From Xiphophorus maculatus (taxonomy: Eukaryota > Chordata > Actinopteri > Cyprinodontiformes > Poeciliidae), in assembly GCF_002775205.1 (NCBI RefSeq), contig NC_036447.1, positions 16,536,501-16,600,500 of the forward strand: DNA of 64,000 bases, in the 5' to 3' direction. The first letter of the stretch is position 1. Each line of letters begins with the position of its first letter. The position numbers were made by a program, and so were the translations under genes. This document shows positions 47,301 to 61,600 of the stretch, piece after piece. The notes below the pieces were generated by a model. It did no database searches. It was not told where the DNA came from and saw only the letters and a list, made by a program, of their open reading frames with translations.

Positions 47301-50300
47301 ACATTTTGACAATGAAACAACTCAGTCTATCACCAACTTTACCACCTAAAATATCCTTATGGTGAATTGAACTGTGAATACAGTGACACTGTGCTGATAA
47401 ATTTACAATATATTGTGCAGTCCTATTACTGTTACCTTTTACATTTTATATGCAAATACCAGGAAACCAGATGATACAACCCTCAGAATTTTCTACTGAG
47501 CGATGCCTGAACAAAGTTTTGAAAAAAAAAACAAAAAAAACATTAAAAACGTGTTGGTCAAGTTCTTTAAATGCTAAGGATTGCGACTAGCCACTCTACA
47601 GTGGATATCCAACTGAACAATGGCAGCAGCCATCTCTGTAGCATAGCATAGCAACTGGGAAAAAGGCTGCAAATTTTCAAATGCTACAAAAAACAGAGGG
47701 AGCCACTAACCCCTTCTTAGATTCTGCAGAGTCTAAACAGCACAGTGTGTGAGTCCAGTTACCCGGTAGTTGTTTGGTATATCCATCTTGCTCCGGAGGA
47801 ACTTCGCTAAGTGCATGACAGACATAGCTGCTGGGCACTGCAAGAAGCGTTTCCCATTGGACTGGGAACAAAGAACGGCGCAGAGGAAGAGCATTAATCG
47901 GATGAGGGACAGAAAATGGAATTAAGATGGCCGAATGTGTGGTGGTAATTATCTGTACCTTGTCTCCTTCCATCTCCGATCGCTGCCTTTCATTGCTTCT
48001 GCAGGTAAGTACAAAAAAGGATTTTTACAAAAAAAAAATGGTTGAACAGCTGCAGAGGCAGTACACACTTTAATTTTCATGATTCAAGGCTCCTCCAGGC
48101 TCGTCTATAAAGTTTTCTAATCTTTCTGTAAATCTCCGACTCACCGGTTCCTCTCGTAGAACTGTATGGACAGACTGATTATTTCATCTTCTGCGATGTT
48201 AAACGTTTCTACCACTTCACCCGGTTCCAGCTCCCGGTTCTCTGCGTAGAAGTCTCGCCTCCTTTTCATCTCGTCTAGGTTTCAGAATAGAAACGCGCCT
48301 CTATTATGAAGTTGAACAAAACATACAAGAACCAGCAGCTGGCCTGAGGTTGAACAATTTTACCTTTGAAGAGCCCTGGAACCAGCTTATAAACTATATC
48401 TTGCAGAGTTTTGTCCGCTCTGAAAAATAAAAAGGTTTAATCAGAGAATGCTGTCAAACAGGCATATAGGATTACAATAAATAAAAGACTGGTTTACCTG
48501 ATGCTTAGCTGTGGACATGTCTTGTGCACTTGGACGTCACAGCGAGGACAGAACTTATTTGTTTCGAGGAAGGCAACAATGCATGTTTTACAGACTAGAA
48601 AAGGATAAGAGATAAAACAATGTTCAGTTAATGAGCGAAAACAAGGCTTCATTTTACATGCTGTCTTGTATTTTCTTGTTTTTTATGATATTAAAATGGC
48701 ATGTCAAAACATTTTATCTGCTTCTCAACCAATAGACAAAGTTTTATCAATCTTAAAACACTTAGAATACCAGTGAAACCTGCAAAACATTGGTCAGCAG
48801 TTAGAAATAGGTTTGTCATTTTTCTTTGCCAAAGAGCGTAGAGCCATTCAGGCTGGATGTCCTCCGTGCCATAACCATAATCTCTTGCAGATTGAGGATG
48901 GGAATTATTCTTGTTCTTTAGTTGACAAACACTTCCTATAAAGTCTAATGACTCCTGAAATTTTGAAGGCTTTTGACACAGTGAAATTACAGGGAGAAAT
49001 GGCTCCCTGTACTTGAAATGTTTATGTTGAATGTTACGAAATGTTTAATCTGATATCGTCATAAGATGTTTAGCCCTTAAAGCATCTAATTTAGATTTTC
49101 TATTTTATTTACCTTGATTTGTTACAATTTCAGCTCAAAGCTTTCTAAACACTTTGACAGTAATTCTGCTTAAAATAAAGAACTTTATGGTTACTAGAAT
49201 GTTAATTGATCATTTATGGGTTAATATGACAGGGATTTTTTGGAAAAAAAAGTGAACCTGTAAATCTGCAATGTTAAAAAGAAGTATGGCACACCGGTGT
49301 GAAGATGGTCCAGAGCCCTGCCATATATTTCTTGGATGCAGTATTTAAAATAATACAATATTTCAAGTATCAAAAATGCAACTTCTACATGCTAATAAAA
49401 TGCATATTATCTTTAATGGCCCTTCCCTGTCTTTAATCCCCTCACTTTATGCTTATTTGTTGTGATGCAAAAGGCCTATAAAGGTTGGGGTGTTGTGATG
49501 AAGGAAAATGAAGAAAACGGGTCAGGGAAAAGTCACCTAATCTTACTGAAATCATCGTAACATTCAGCAAAAGTTAAATGTTTGAATATCACAACTCCAG
49601 ATGTTTATATTTAGGATTGTAGGACAGAAAAGGCTTAGCTACGGTTTGGTTCCCAAACACCCGGTTAGCATCTAACGATATCTGACGACTCCAAGATGCC
49701 AATCTTTGCAACGCAACATTTCCATCCCTCTTTTTACCATCATTCCCATCATTTCAGGTGGCAAGATAAAGACGAGCCTCCAACACACTAGAGGCCAGGG
49801 GCTCAGAAATGTTGTAAAATATTTATAGCTCAGGAAAGCGGAAAATTATACATTAGAGCTGCAGAACATGCTGAATTTTAATCATCATCACAATATCCGT
49901 GTGTGCAATATCACAACAAAGGACTACTTTAACAGAATATTTGGTAGAACGGGTTGCCAGTTCATCACAGGGCAACACACATACGCACACACACTTCTAA
50001 GGGCAATTTAGAGAAACCAGTTAAGGTGTATATTTTTGGGCCGTGGGAGGAAGCTGGAATACCTGGAGAGAACCCACACATGATGTTTAAATTTGTTTGC
50101 GAGGCAAAAGTGCTTTCAACCTTCAATCCGACCTTATTTTATGAAAAAAAAATTAATTAATTTAAACATCCACAATTCCGGATTTTCTCTTAGTAGATAA
50201 ATGTATTAAAATTAATAGTTGGGTTTTCTGCATTTTGAAACTGCTATTAAAAACTACATTTATTTTAAGGACTGTTTTTGCACCCACAAGCAAAACATTG

Positions 50301-50555
50301 TCCACATCTGTCCATGTAATATGGAAGCCTTACTAAAAACAAAACAATCTCAGCAGACAGGCATGGCATGCGTATGTGCGGTTTACCAAATCTCAGTGCA
50401 TGCAGGTATGATGAAGCCTTTATCAGAGGGAACTTACAGGAGTGCAGACACTCTACGATGGTTGTAGCATCAATCAGGTAGCCGGCGCACAGCGGACATG
50501 TGAGCAGCGGGTTCAGATCTGTGATTTTGACCCGGTTCGGCTGCATTTTATCCAT
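44341..50555 (-). CDS. pcgf2: PCGF2 / Mel-18, Polycomb group RING finger protein (complete)
   Basis: Eight coding exons on the minus strand in gene order: 50438-50555, 48498-48594, 48364-48419, 48145-48274, 47959-47998, 47763-47861, 45809-45889, 44341-44721. Phases close to give 333 aa (human about 344). The RING finger uses C20, C23, C36, H38, C41, C44, C55, C58. The RAWUL domain lies at about 150-215 ([40 protein letters not shown]). The C-terminus is Ser/Pro-rich and ends with a SRKVTVNG stretch like human RKMTVNG. PCGF2 pairs with RING1/RNF2 in PRC1 to ubiquitinate H2A K119, and RAWUL binds PHC or other partners. Oddities: human V-R-Y-L-E is V-A-F-L-E here, and the HKTRPLL stretch is HKTCPQL. 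The initiator could be M1 or M4; M4 aligns better with the human start. BMI1 is the alternative, but the location next to MLLT6/CISD3 favours PCGF2. Confidence 0.92.
44722..47762 (-). other. pcgf2: pcgf2 introns near the 3' end, with Tc1 relic
   Basis: The introns flanking exon 45809-45889 are AT-rich. A Tc1 scrap lies at about 46755-46880 on the plus strand (AAGACATCAGCCAGGAGGTT, then AAATGGGTCCTCAACAATGG). A perfect 14-bp hairpin (AATTAGAAGCCTCC with a 4-base loop) occupies 46196-46227. No other gene is supported. Confidence 0.6.
48595..50437 (-). other. pcgf2: pcgf2 intron 1 (first coding intron)
   Basis: The 1.8-kb intron splits the RING finger between S39 and C41. At 49950-50090 it holds a common teleost dispersed repeat (GTTGCCAGTTCATCACAGGG, then GGCAATTTAGAGAAACCAGT and CCGTGGGAGGAAGCTGGAAT), probably a retrotransposon 3' segment. 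No embedded gene. Confidence 0.6.
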
Positions 50556-51600
50556 CTGGACAGATCTGCGGGGGTATAGGGGGTGGAGGGGCAGAAGCAC
50601 CCGAAATGTGAATGTGTTTGATTTGGTTATCTCTCGCACCGCTGCTGCTCTCGGGCAAGACAATTTGTGTACAGCTCGTCCTTGGGACAGCACCTTGTGA
50701 AACCACAACAAACAGACCTAAAACAACTCTTTACTGCACGCTGCTGCGATTAATACCCCCCTCTGAGGGCAGCAACACGCAGCGGCCAGCTATTGAATCA
50801 CCCTCTGTGTGGCCTCGTCTTGTGCACCAAGCTCCCGACTCCCCCTCGGCCAACAAAGAGCGACTCCATTTCCCCGGAGCTCCGCCGTTCTCTGCCCGTC
50901 TGAGCAGGCAGGCGGGCGGGCGGGTGCGCGGCCGGGGGCCCGGCACATCCAGAGGGAGAGCACCGACACCGAGGGGGCTGCAGAATCACACTGGTACACA
51001 AAGCAGCCATCTTAAATTCACTGACAGGGCTGAATCAGGAGAGCGAACAAGAGGCTCCTGAAAATGTGACACCGTGCAAACTCTGCGTGCTCCTCCGCAA
51101 ACAGCGGCGCAAAGAGCTCCCGACAGAAAAAGAGAAAGCGGAGAGCGGCGCTTGTGTTCCTACCTGATCAGACATCAAAGTTCCCCCTCTCTGCTCCCAG
51201 CCGGACTCCAGGTGAAATTATTTGCACTTGGGCAGAATTGTGCAGCGGCGCCAGAAAATGGCTTTTTTCAGCACCGTCAGAGGACTGCCCATTTTGGATC
51301 ACGTGGTTTTTTATTTTGTCGCCTCGTTGCTCTCCCTGCTCGGGCCTGAACGCCGAGTCCGGACCCTCTGCAGGCCCTGCTCACTTTGTGCACGATGTTT
51401 TCTCCCTCACAGGCCGTGCATTGCGTTTCTTTATTTATATCAGCCCTTTCTCCCGAATTGCCGCCGCCGAATGGAGACGATTGTGCTCCACCACGCCCTC
51501 TGTTTGTTCCAGTCTGAATGGAAAACAGCTTGTCTGCTCCAGAGGCCCTGCAGGCCTCATGAGTCCAGGGCCCCAACCCTGAAAGGGCCCTTAACATAAG
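50556..51600 (-). promoter_or_regulatory. pcgf2: pcgf2 5'UTR and CpG-rich promoter region
   Basis: On the minus strand the first coding exon begins at an acceptor ending CCCGCAG (exon edge 50565), ten bases before the ATG, so a noncoding first exon lies upstream. A fitting donor (TGATCAG|GTAGGA) places that exon's end at 51164. The whole block is GC- and CpG-rich, which explains the many overlapping open frames on both strands. A YY1-like AAGATGGCTGC (minus strand) lies at 51003-51013. Confidence 0.5.
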
Positions 51601-52169
51601 TTTCAGTTAAAATTCAGAACTTGTCTCATCTATGTTTTTAAGAGAAGATAATTAAAAAGATAGCTGCATCACTGACACAAAACAAAAAGTGAATGTTTGC
51701 AAAAATTCCAATAAAAATTTCAGTAATTCAGTTATTTATTTGTTTAAATAAAGTGTGTTTGTACAGCATTAATTAACAATAAATGTCATCTCAAAGCATT
51801 TCTTCCAGACCCAACAAGTTCAACCAGTATCCAAAAACACACACTTTGATCATTTAAGTCAAATTCAATTTTAAAACAATCCAATTCAATCCTAGTTATA
51901 ATGCATTAGAAATCACATTTAGTTCGTGGAACTGGAAAAATGTCATCCATGTAAAGAAGTCATTGCCTTTGCAGCAATTCCTCATACTGACTAAGCATGT
52001 GGAAACAGTGGAGCAGAGCAGCTGTTTTTGCCAGGAAGCAACCGCCAGCGGATCTTTGCACTGTGTGCCTGCAGCTGACTGCCACTGGCAGTGATGGTTC
52101 GTGAATGAATGGCTCCATGGGGGAGACTCTCCTTCTGAGATCCCCTCCACTTCCTGATCCCCGCACAAT

Positions 52170-52486
<317 letters not shown>

Positions 52487-53364
52487 TGCAAACATTCTGC
52501 ACAATCAGTTCTCTAGTTTAAGAGATTATTTTCATCATTAAGGTGCATACATTTGTCTTCTTTCTAACACTAGAAATCCTCTTGAGACAACAAAAGCTAC
52601 AGTTTCCTCTGAACGTTTTTAACAAAAGACTCTGGTGGCACATATAAACACCATCCTGCCCAAAGGTTCAGATGTTACCGAAGTGATATTAATAAAATTA
52701 AGTAGATTATTTTGGACAGGAGACAACATCACACCGTAACCACCTGAGGACTAAAGTGTAAGGGAAAGACAGTTTCAAAAAGAGATCAGGGAACTTTGAC
52801 TTGAAGCAAAACACCCAAATCAAATTCATCTGCATCATCCAGAACGTCATGACCAACTCGGTCACTTTGTAGTACTGAAGCTGGAAGTCTGCAGAGTACT
52901 TGGGACCTCGGACAGAATAGTCCAAATAACACTGTGTTTACTCAGTCACAAACAACGCTTTACTTATCTACAGTGAGATTTATCAGTTCGACTGTAAGTT
53001 CAAAAGTCTAAATCCAGGGCTATACAGGTGAAACTTTTAATCTATGCCTCCATTCTTTTAAAATACCTGATTCCAATTTCAATGTCAATAATTGAATTGT
53101 TTCATACTGTACTTTAAATTGCAATGTTTTGTGATATTTGTTGCTGTAACAAAGTTGCTCTCTGACCTAGTCAGTAACATCTGACTAGGAAATCGGGGCT
53201 TTTCCCTCCTTTGTCTTTTTGCATCAATGTCATGATCTGTTTATGCCTCCTCGTTTGGGGCCTTAATATCTGTTTTGGTAACTTTGCCCTACTCTATGCT
53301 ATGATCTAAAACCATTCTATTGTAGCTCTGGTTTCATGTGTAGAGGTAGGGCCTTTAACCTACA

Positions 53365-53540
53365 ATAAAGTGACTTCAGCCCCATCCATGCAGATTTTCC
53401 TCCAAGATCACCCGGTGTTTAACATTATCTCTATCCGAGCCAACTTTCCCTGTCCTTGCTGAAGAACAGCATCCCCATATCATGATGCTGCCACAGTCAA
53501 GTTTCAGGATGTGCAGAGTGTCTTCAGGGTGATAGCAAAT
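53365..53540 (-). mobile_element. Antisense Tc1-like transposase relic
   Basis: The plus strand has TCCAAGATCACCCGGTGTTT, a run ending CCTTGCTGAAGAACAGCATC, and then CATATCATGATGCTGCCACA. This is the reverse complement of the conserved transposase stretch. Terminal repeats were not found. Confidence 0.6.
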
Positions 53541-55059
53541 ATTATTTTCTTAGTAAACTTCAGCATCTTTAAATACTCTTACATCATGTTTTTCACTTGA
53601 TAAACTAGATACAAATGATTGGACGGGAACTGTTTCACACCTTCTTTACTACTACCAGAGGCGTGCGATGCTGCATTTTTTAGTATCAATCTGATATACA
53701 GGGCCCATATTGACCAAATTGCAGATAATTTTTAGTGAGGTTTGATGTGTTATCAAGCTCCTGACCTTTTTGTAGTATTTCCTTTGAATTATTTTTGTTC
53801 AAATCTTAAGTAGAATCCAAACAAAATCTGCTTTGTGGTAGACATGAGAAACTACAATACAAAAGAAAATTTCAAGAGGGAATCTAAAGCTAAAGAATCA
53901 ATCTTGTTTGTCCAATACTGATACAGTCTTGATATTATTGATATTTTATATCAGTCCGCCCACCTCTAACTACTCCTGCTACCACTATTACCACTACTCC
54001 ATCTTCTTCTTTCAAAACTGTGAAAACATTCCCAAACTATCTTTATGAAGTGATTCCCTTAGTTTTAATTTAATATTAAGAAGATTTCTAAGCAACTAAT
54101 TTCTCTCTAATTTGCGTTTTTATTTTATTCTATAATACATTCCTTACTGTGCCCGTTTCTCTCAGTTTATGTGAAAAGGTGGAATATAACTAGTGACTAC
54201 AGGCTTCATGCGCTTCTTACTGGTGAAACACTGTTACTACACCTGCAATAGAGAAACCCAGTTAACTTTAATTAATGGTACCGAAGGACATGTTCGAAAA
54301 AACAAACAAACAAAAAACACATCTATTTTTGACGGCAGCAATAGCAATCCACGTTGTTAAAATGACATTCTTACAAGTTAAATTAAAAACATTCGCTATA
54401 AATTCTTAAGAAGAAAATCCCAATCTATATGGCAAGCTGTTGTAACATTTAGTAGCAAGGGAGGCTTTTTAAAACAAATTCAAATAAATAAATTCTTGAG
54501 ATTCTGAGAGCAATATCCTTCCTATTCACAATTAGCATTTCAGACACCTAAAGCATTACTTTATCCAGAAAAAAAATGTTTTAATTACATTTCCCATTGA
54601 GGTGTATTTGGTCTAATTATGCTTATTGTGACGCTTATTTCAATATTCTTGTTTTTCCTCATCGCTCGTGGTAATGTTTGTATTTTTTTATTATTTTGTT
54701 TTGTATGTCACAATTGTTGGTGTTACGATGGTTCCCATTTGAGGAATACGACATTCCCATGATTGTTGTTTTTGTCCAGACACAAAGCAAACAAATTTAC
54801 ACTTTAGCTGCGACGACAATACAGAAACATTGGGGGAAAAAAACATGAGACATGAAACAGTTATTTTGTCCCTACTGATTAGATGTACTCGAATTAAAGG
54901 TTAGATATTTTTTTTAACTAGATTTTAAAAAAAAAAGTTTACTGGTGTCGAAATACCAGTAACAATGAAATACTAGTTGTTGATATCTAAATTCTTTTTT
55001 TTTAAATGACCTAATCCAGAATAAACGTGAAATCTCTTTCAGGTTAAAATGGGAACCCC

Positions 55060-55624
55060 TGCAGTTCCACCACTACGCCAGCAGGGGGTGCGGCGCAGAC
55101 GCCATCTTGAGGACACCCCAAACGCATCGCTTGTCTGGCGGCGGGCGGTTGATAAACCGTCTCCAGCTCATCATGAAGGGATTATTCACCTTCAAATAAC
55201 ACAGCACAGTCTCAGCTTCAGGTTACCAGACTTACAGGGAAGGCGACAAAAGAGCTGGACAGCGACATTTCATCGCTGCTGGTTGCTTTTTTTTTCTTTT
55301 CTTTTCTTTTTTTTTTTTAAAACGAGGGCGGCGGCGCTTGTAGCCCGATGGCCGGTTAGCTTGCTCCTCGCTGGACTCCGCCGCGGCCTGCTCGGGAGGA
55401 GGAAGGGTGGTGACGGCGCAAAATGCTCCGCCGCTGACTTGCCTCCCAAACAACATACATACACGCAGTCCTGCTACCTTAGTAACACAGACTCAACGAG
55501 AGCGAGGCGGCCACCACGATGCACTTATAGATTTCAGTTTACAACGTCGTTAACTTTGCGGGTTTATTTTTCTTCGGTTGTTTTTGTTGCGTGAAGCGAA
55601 CAGCCAGCCGGAGACGGCATCATC
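55060..55624 (+). promoter_or_regulatory. pip4k2b: pip4k2b promoter and 5'UTR, with CTCF-like and YY1-like motifs
   Basis: GC-rich sequence ahead of the pip4k2b ATG (55625). A near-CTCF motif CCAGCAGGGGGTGC (one mismatch to the core) lies at 55078-55091 and a YY1-type GCCATCTTG at 55101-55109. A poly-T/TTTTC stretch interrupts at about 55288-55318. The 181-codon open frame at 55049-55594 crosses this poly-T and has no domain, so it is treated as promoter/leader rather than a gene. Confidence 0.4.
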
Positions 55625-58600
55625 ATGTCATCCAACTGCACCAGCGCGGCGGCCGTCAGCGCCAGCAAAACCAAGACGAAAAAGAAGCATTTTATAGGAC
55701 AGAAAGTGAAGCTGTTCCGAGCAAGCGAGCCCATACTGAGCGTGTTAATGTGGGGAGTCAATCACACGGTAAGCTCATCACCACTACCTCCGTGTGTCGG
55801 CGTGTTTTCGTTTAGCTACACCTTCCTAGCTAGCCGCTCTTCATCTGTCAAACAAGCTCTCGTGCTTCAAAGCCATCGCAAAAAAAAAAAAAAAAAAATT
55901 AAGATTGTCACTTACATTCTGCTTTAATACTACAATCAAACGGAAAGTTTTTTTTATTTAAATTGAAGTACTGGTTTTCAATAAGCATTTTTTGCTATAT
56001 TTCATATTTTTATTTCCTTCTGAGAATATTTTTTTTTTACCACTTTAGAGCTGATATTTGACCCACCAAAAAAAGATAATAGAAATCACGATTTTGTTTT
56101 TATTTGAAATGCATAAACTTCATAAGCGTTTAACTGCAATCTATACAAGAGAATCCATCTCGAGCATAGTATCTGTTATCTGAGCTCAGGAAATCTGCAT
56201 GCCCCCCACCAGAGATTTATTTATTTTTTTCTCAGTGAGGATTATTCTGCCATCACAGATTACTATGGATTGCAAAGTGTTTTTTGTTGTTGTTGTTGTT
56301 TTTTTTTTTTTTTTTTTTTTTTCCCGTTGGCGAGTCGTGATGTGCTGTTGCTGTGGTGCAGGCATGGTGAGGTGGGAGGGGCCGGGACAGGCAGCAGGTT
56401 ACACAGATTTTCAAAACAAACCTGTTCCCGAGCTCGTATTTGCCGCTGCTGGAGTAGAGCTCCTTCGTCTCTTTGCTGCACTTTATTCCATTGCATCATC
56501 TCACTATAATTAGAGCAGAAAATCTATCTATCGCATTCTCTTTTGGCTGAGGCTGCTTGTGGCTATATAAAAAAGCTCTGTGGAGGGCAGGATGGGCCGT
56601 GCAGTGATGGGTAGATGGATGGAGTGGGTTGCACAAGCAGTTTTGGATTTTGCCTTAACTGTTGCACTTGTCCACACTTTTGATAGATGCGTGTGATATA
56701 AGTTGCCCTTCAGGGCACCAATGGATTACTGAGGCGACTTGGCAAAAACCCATGTTCAGCTGGCTCAACAACACATTAACTTGGCAACATTGATCTCAAT
56801 TTAGTTGGTTTCAATTTTGTGTCGTTTTTTACAACAAATGCCACCTCAAGGCAATTTCAAAGATAATCAGGGTTCAAATCGTATGCAGAAATGCAGTTCA
56901 AAGCAATACAACGCAATAACAAAGGCAGAGTTGGATTCAAATGTATACATTCCGATTCTAATACATTTCATGTCAATTCAAATTTTGGTATATATTAATA
57001 AAACTGTATTTGTCTAAGAAAAGCACAGCCCAGTTGACTGTCACTGACTTTGTAGCAATTTTTACTCAGTCAGTCATCCTGGCCAAGCATGTGGCGAAGA
57101 AACCTCCAGCTGAAACAGCTGTTACTCTCCCACTGTCACTCAAAAGTGGAAGGGCAAAATGGAATAACATCCTATCTACTAAACATTTTTACTTGAATTA
57201 TTAATACATTTGGTAGGATGCTTACTCAATTTTTTTTGATTAAGCCAAGTATACACAGTATATTGTGGCCATGCTAACCAGTGTTTTTATTTGTTGTTGT
57301 TTTGTTAAATTTGTTCATAAATAAACCGTTTGTAATGTAAAATGTACTTACATTGCCTACCGATCTGCGTACCGGTGTATAAATGTGTGTGTGTTTGTGA
57401 GTGCGACTGGGTGAATGTGACTCTAGTGTAAAGTGCTTTGAGTGGTCAAAATGACTGGAAAAGAGCTATATAAGTTCAATCCATTTACCGTTTATCTTCC
57501 TGTTTCTATATCTGAACTATAAATCAAGATTTGGTCACTAGATATGAGTCAACAGTAATACTTGTCCTAAAAATGTGTAATATGACCCCATTATATGGTT
57601 GTTTCTTTTCCTTGCTGTTCTAGAATTGTCCTGCCGTTGTTCTAGAGCAAAGCAGCACTTTCTGAATTTTGAATTTGAATAAAAATAAGTGTTTTATTTT
57701 AATGCTCATGAGACCGGTAGAAATGTGATGCTACTTTGGCCGGTTAGATTGCATCTCTTGAATAAAAAGATAAGAAATGGAGTTTTAAAAAACATGTTTT
57801 CTTTTGTATTTGAAGTAGGCTCCTTTTGATTGGTGCATTTGACACGGATTTCACTGAAATCTCTTCTTACTTCTGTTATCCTTTCGAGGCAGTTATGCTT
57901 CCTTTTTTTTTATAACCCATTTTTTTTCTTCCTGTTTTTGTGTTTGGAACGAACACTGTAGTCGATCCTGTAAAACTCACTAGGTTTTAGTTGGAACAGA
58001 AAATGGTTAAAATGATCCATCTATACTGTGATTGGTGGGATAATTTGGAGGAGAATCCTGAGGGTCCAGGCAGCAGTTTGTTTTTTGTATTGTTGTGCTG
58101 AAGTTTGACTTTCTTAACCTAAAATGTTATTAATATCTAGGTTCCTATGTTGTTGGGTTTTTTTAAAACTCCATCCCACTATTAATGTCTACTCTACATA
58201 AATTTGTTATATCCAGATTTTATTTTTTGTCAAATTCCCAATCTGCTAATTGTAATTCTCAGCATTAGTTTGCTGTACTTCAGTGTCGATAACTCTGTCA
58301 TTTCAGAGTTGATTTTGCCAGAACTGAAAAATACCTGCAGCCTTCTAAATTTAGTGGTATGCTGGGGGGGTAGAAAAAACATTCTGCTTGGGGATTTGAG
58401 AGGCCATTAATGGGATGTTTATCACTGCAGCATCTTTAGTATTCAGCGGGTGAACTTTGGGTGTGTGGGTGCTGCACACAGGCCTGATGATTTGAGGTGT
58501 GGGTGTTGGGCCGAGTCGAAACATCAAGCAGCCTTCACATCAAAGCTGTCCCCTTCCAGTCAGAAGTTTCGTGGATGTTTAATTGTTGCCTAGCAGGGAT

Positions 58601-61600
58601 AGAGAAAGAAACGGTAAAAGTTAGTGCTTCAGTGTGGTTTATTTACTTGCTGCACTAAAAGAATTTGCCAAACAGCCACACTGGCATTTAGCCTGTCTCC
58701 TCTTGTGTTTGCCAGCATGTTTATTTTTGTTTTTATGTCAGTTACAGGAATCTCATTGTCTTTCTGGGCGAGCTTTTGTTCTGGATGCGTTTCTCCAGAT
58801 ACAATCGGTGTTTCGTGGTTGAACAGCAGCACTTTATAAACTGTGGTTTCTCCGGCCTGAGAGCGAGTCGCTGCCGCCGCAAACTTCTAAGGATCAAGTC
58901 ACATGGAAGTGATGATGCTAATTTCTCTTAGAAACTGTGTTTTTTTTGTTGTTTTTATTTTGTTGTTGATTTGGGAAAGCAAATCTATGTTTCTTTCACT
59001 GTTATGCATGGGTGCATATGAAGCACACGACAATATTTAAAACGACAATTATTCCAATTATTTCCAAAATAACTTGATTATTACAGTTATAAAAAATGTA
59101 AAATGCACTTGGGAGAAAATCTAAAATAAGGACACTAAATTCAGCTTTCTAAAGCGTATTCAGTTTTACACTTTGTTCTTTTGTTATGAGAGGATAATGA
59201 TCCGATTTCAGCTGCTTGGTCAGGCTGTCGGCACATATGCTGCTTGTAGCTTCTTTGGTTTTAGAATATTGTCATCCCAATAAGGATGATGGATGGCTCT
59301 CCTCTGTCACTCTGAGTTTGCAGAAATTTTTGATGGTGGAAAAACTCAAACTGAATTTGTCTTCCTTGTAATAGTGGGAAAATTCAGCTAATATTCAAAT
59401 AGTTTACCAGCATCTGAGAGAATGAGCAGATTGATAATGTGACAGGTGAGCATGCGGCTTTAGCGCTTGGTGGTGGGTGTGTTATTGTGGGTGTGACTGT
59501 CACAACAAGGTATGAGTCGCATGCTTACTCGCGCTCCTGCTTTGTATGGATGAACTTGGGTGTGCTCGGTGTGTTCATATTTTCTGTTGACCGTGTTATT
59601 ATATCGTGCTGTATCGGGTTATGCCAGGCACGCATTCTTTGTTTGCACCTGGTCAGTTTGTGTGATGTTTGAAAAGGGGAAAAAGCAATCACCACTGTTA
59701 AAGAAGTGACCTGGGGTTGGGTTTAAGCGCGCGTCGGATAGACCAGTTTAGTATAGACCAGTGTGGCCGTTCAGTTTAGCAGTATGCAGCAACAAGTGGG
59801 GGATGGGCCTTACTGCAGTATTGTGCTCCATGCAGCCAGAAAAACAAACTCTGGCAGTTTCTCTGGTATCTTATTTAAAAGACTTATAATATTAATAAGT
59901 TCACGATAAGTCGTCAGTCGCTTTGCCTCATGGGATTGATAACTGTGGGGAATGTTTGTGTAAAGATCTGCTGCTTTGGCTCTTGTGGCGCAATTTTCTG
60001 ACCACCTTTGTTCTTCTCCTTTTTTCTCCTCTAGATTAATGAGTTAAGTAATGTGCCTGTACCTGTGATGCTGATGCCAGATGACTTTAAAGCCTACAGT
60101 AAGATCAAAGTGGACAACCACCTATTTAACAAGTACGTATAACAGTTCATGTGCTGTCTTTGGTTTTCAAGGGGAAAATCTGTAATAAAATGGAAAACCA
60201 TTAGATTAAAATACTGTCACTTGCTAAAGGACATTAAATAAATACAAGCTATAATTTCTGTTAGTGTATTGTATCATTAATTTGATGTATCTTCAAAAGA
60301 GCACCATTTTTATATTGTACATGTATTGTTCATGTTTGGTGTGCAATATTAAATATTTCAAATTGTGGATGTAATTACCACAGTCAGCTAAATCAGAGTT
60401 TATTGTCAAGCTTTTCATGATGCTCCACAGAACGTTTTGTAACATCCTGTAAAGTCTTTCTGGAATTTAGTTTTGCTTTAAGTGATGAAGGTGTTATTTT
60501 GTGCAGATAATTTGGTTCTTCTTACAAATTTTCAGCTAAAAGTTCCTTAAAACCTGTTTCGAACCCACTGCTAATTTGACAAGAACATTTTTTTCATCTG
60601 AGAGGCATTTTAGATATTCACCTACAATCATTGGTCTTAATTTCCCAGCAAACCTACTGAGTATTACTAATTCTGTTCTCACAATATTCCGATAATATTT
60701 GTGGCCATCTAAAATGCTATTTTTTGGCTTTCTACAGCACAGCCTCAGTATTTTGTTTCAACTCTGAATTAACTTGAGTCAGAAAGCTGCTGTAGTTTCT
60801 TTTGACATGGTATGACCTAATATGTGCCTAGCTTGATCATTTGTTGTTAAATTTGACTCGACACACACTTCTATAGTCCTCAGTGAACTTCCACCTTGTC
60901 CTGTTGAAACCTTTTCCATCTGCCGCTGTTTGCTGAGGTTGCAGGCTATTGCTAGTCTAACTTTACTCCTCTGACAGTTATCTGTGCCCAGTGTTCAGAG
61001 CAGTTCATGTAAAGCAGATGGCTGGGAATCTGCAGCAGCCAATACAGTCTCTCTGTCATTGTGGAAGTAAATGTAAAAGGTAAAAATACTTTAATTTTAA
61101 GGAGAAAATCCAGGTTTGGTAGATCCTGGGATTGGATCAGGACATCCTTACTTCTTTAAACACTGAGCCTGCTGGTAGAAAAGGGAACTTTCACACAGAA
61201 ATGCAGTCGCTAATGGTCTGTATATAAAAATGCAATTTATGTCTGTGACCTTTATCTTCACAGTGTGTAAATCGCTGTTTGACTCAGCTGGTGTTTAGTA
61301 TTTGTCAATGATCTGTTTATTAGAGGCGTCAGGTTTAAACGTGGGTCACCTTATTATTTAAACCTTTCTTATGGCTCTATTGTGCAAAGAATTATCCTTT
61401 AAAAAAAGACGACTTGTGATTAAAAATACAAACTTAGAAATCTTACAAACTTAGAAATCTTTACCAGAGAAAAATAAAACAGGAAACTAGAAGATGTACT
61501 GTTTTATTTTTTTTCACATTTCACACAAGAAGCTCAGTGAAATGTCAAAATGGACCAATGATTTTACACAAAGCTACAGCTAGTATCACTGCTGTATTGC

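Noticed and set aside
50612-51599. Several long open frames on both strands upstream of pcgf2
   Set aside because: Overlapping frames on both strands in a CpG-rich block are expected by chance; none has a recognisable domain or splice context.
55049-55594. 181-codon open frame upstream of pip4k2b
   Set aside because: It runs through a poly-T stretch (encoding a Phe run), lies in the GC-rich promoter, shows no domain and overlaps likely 5'UTR.
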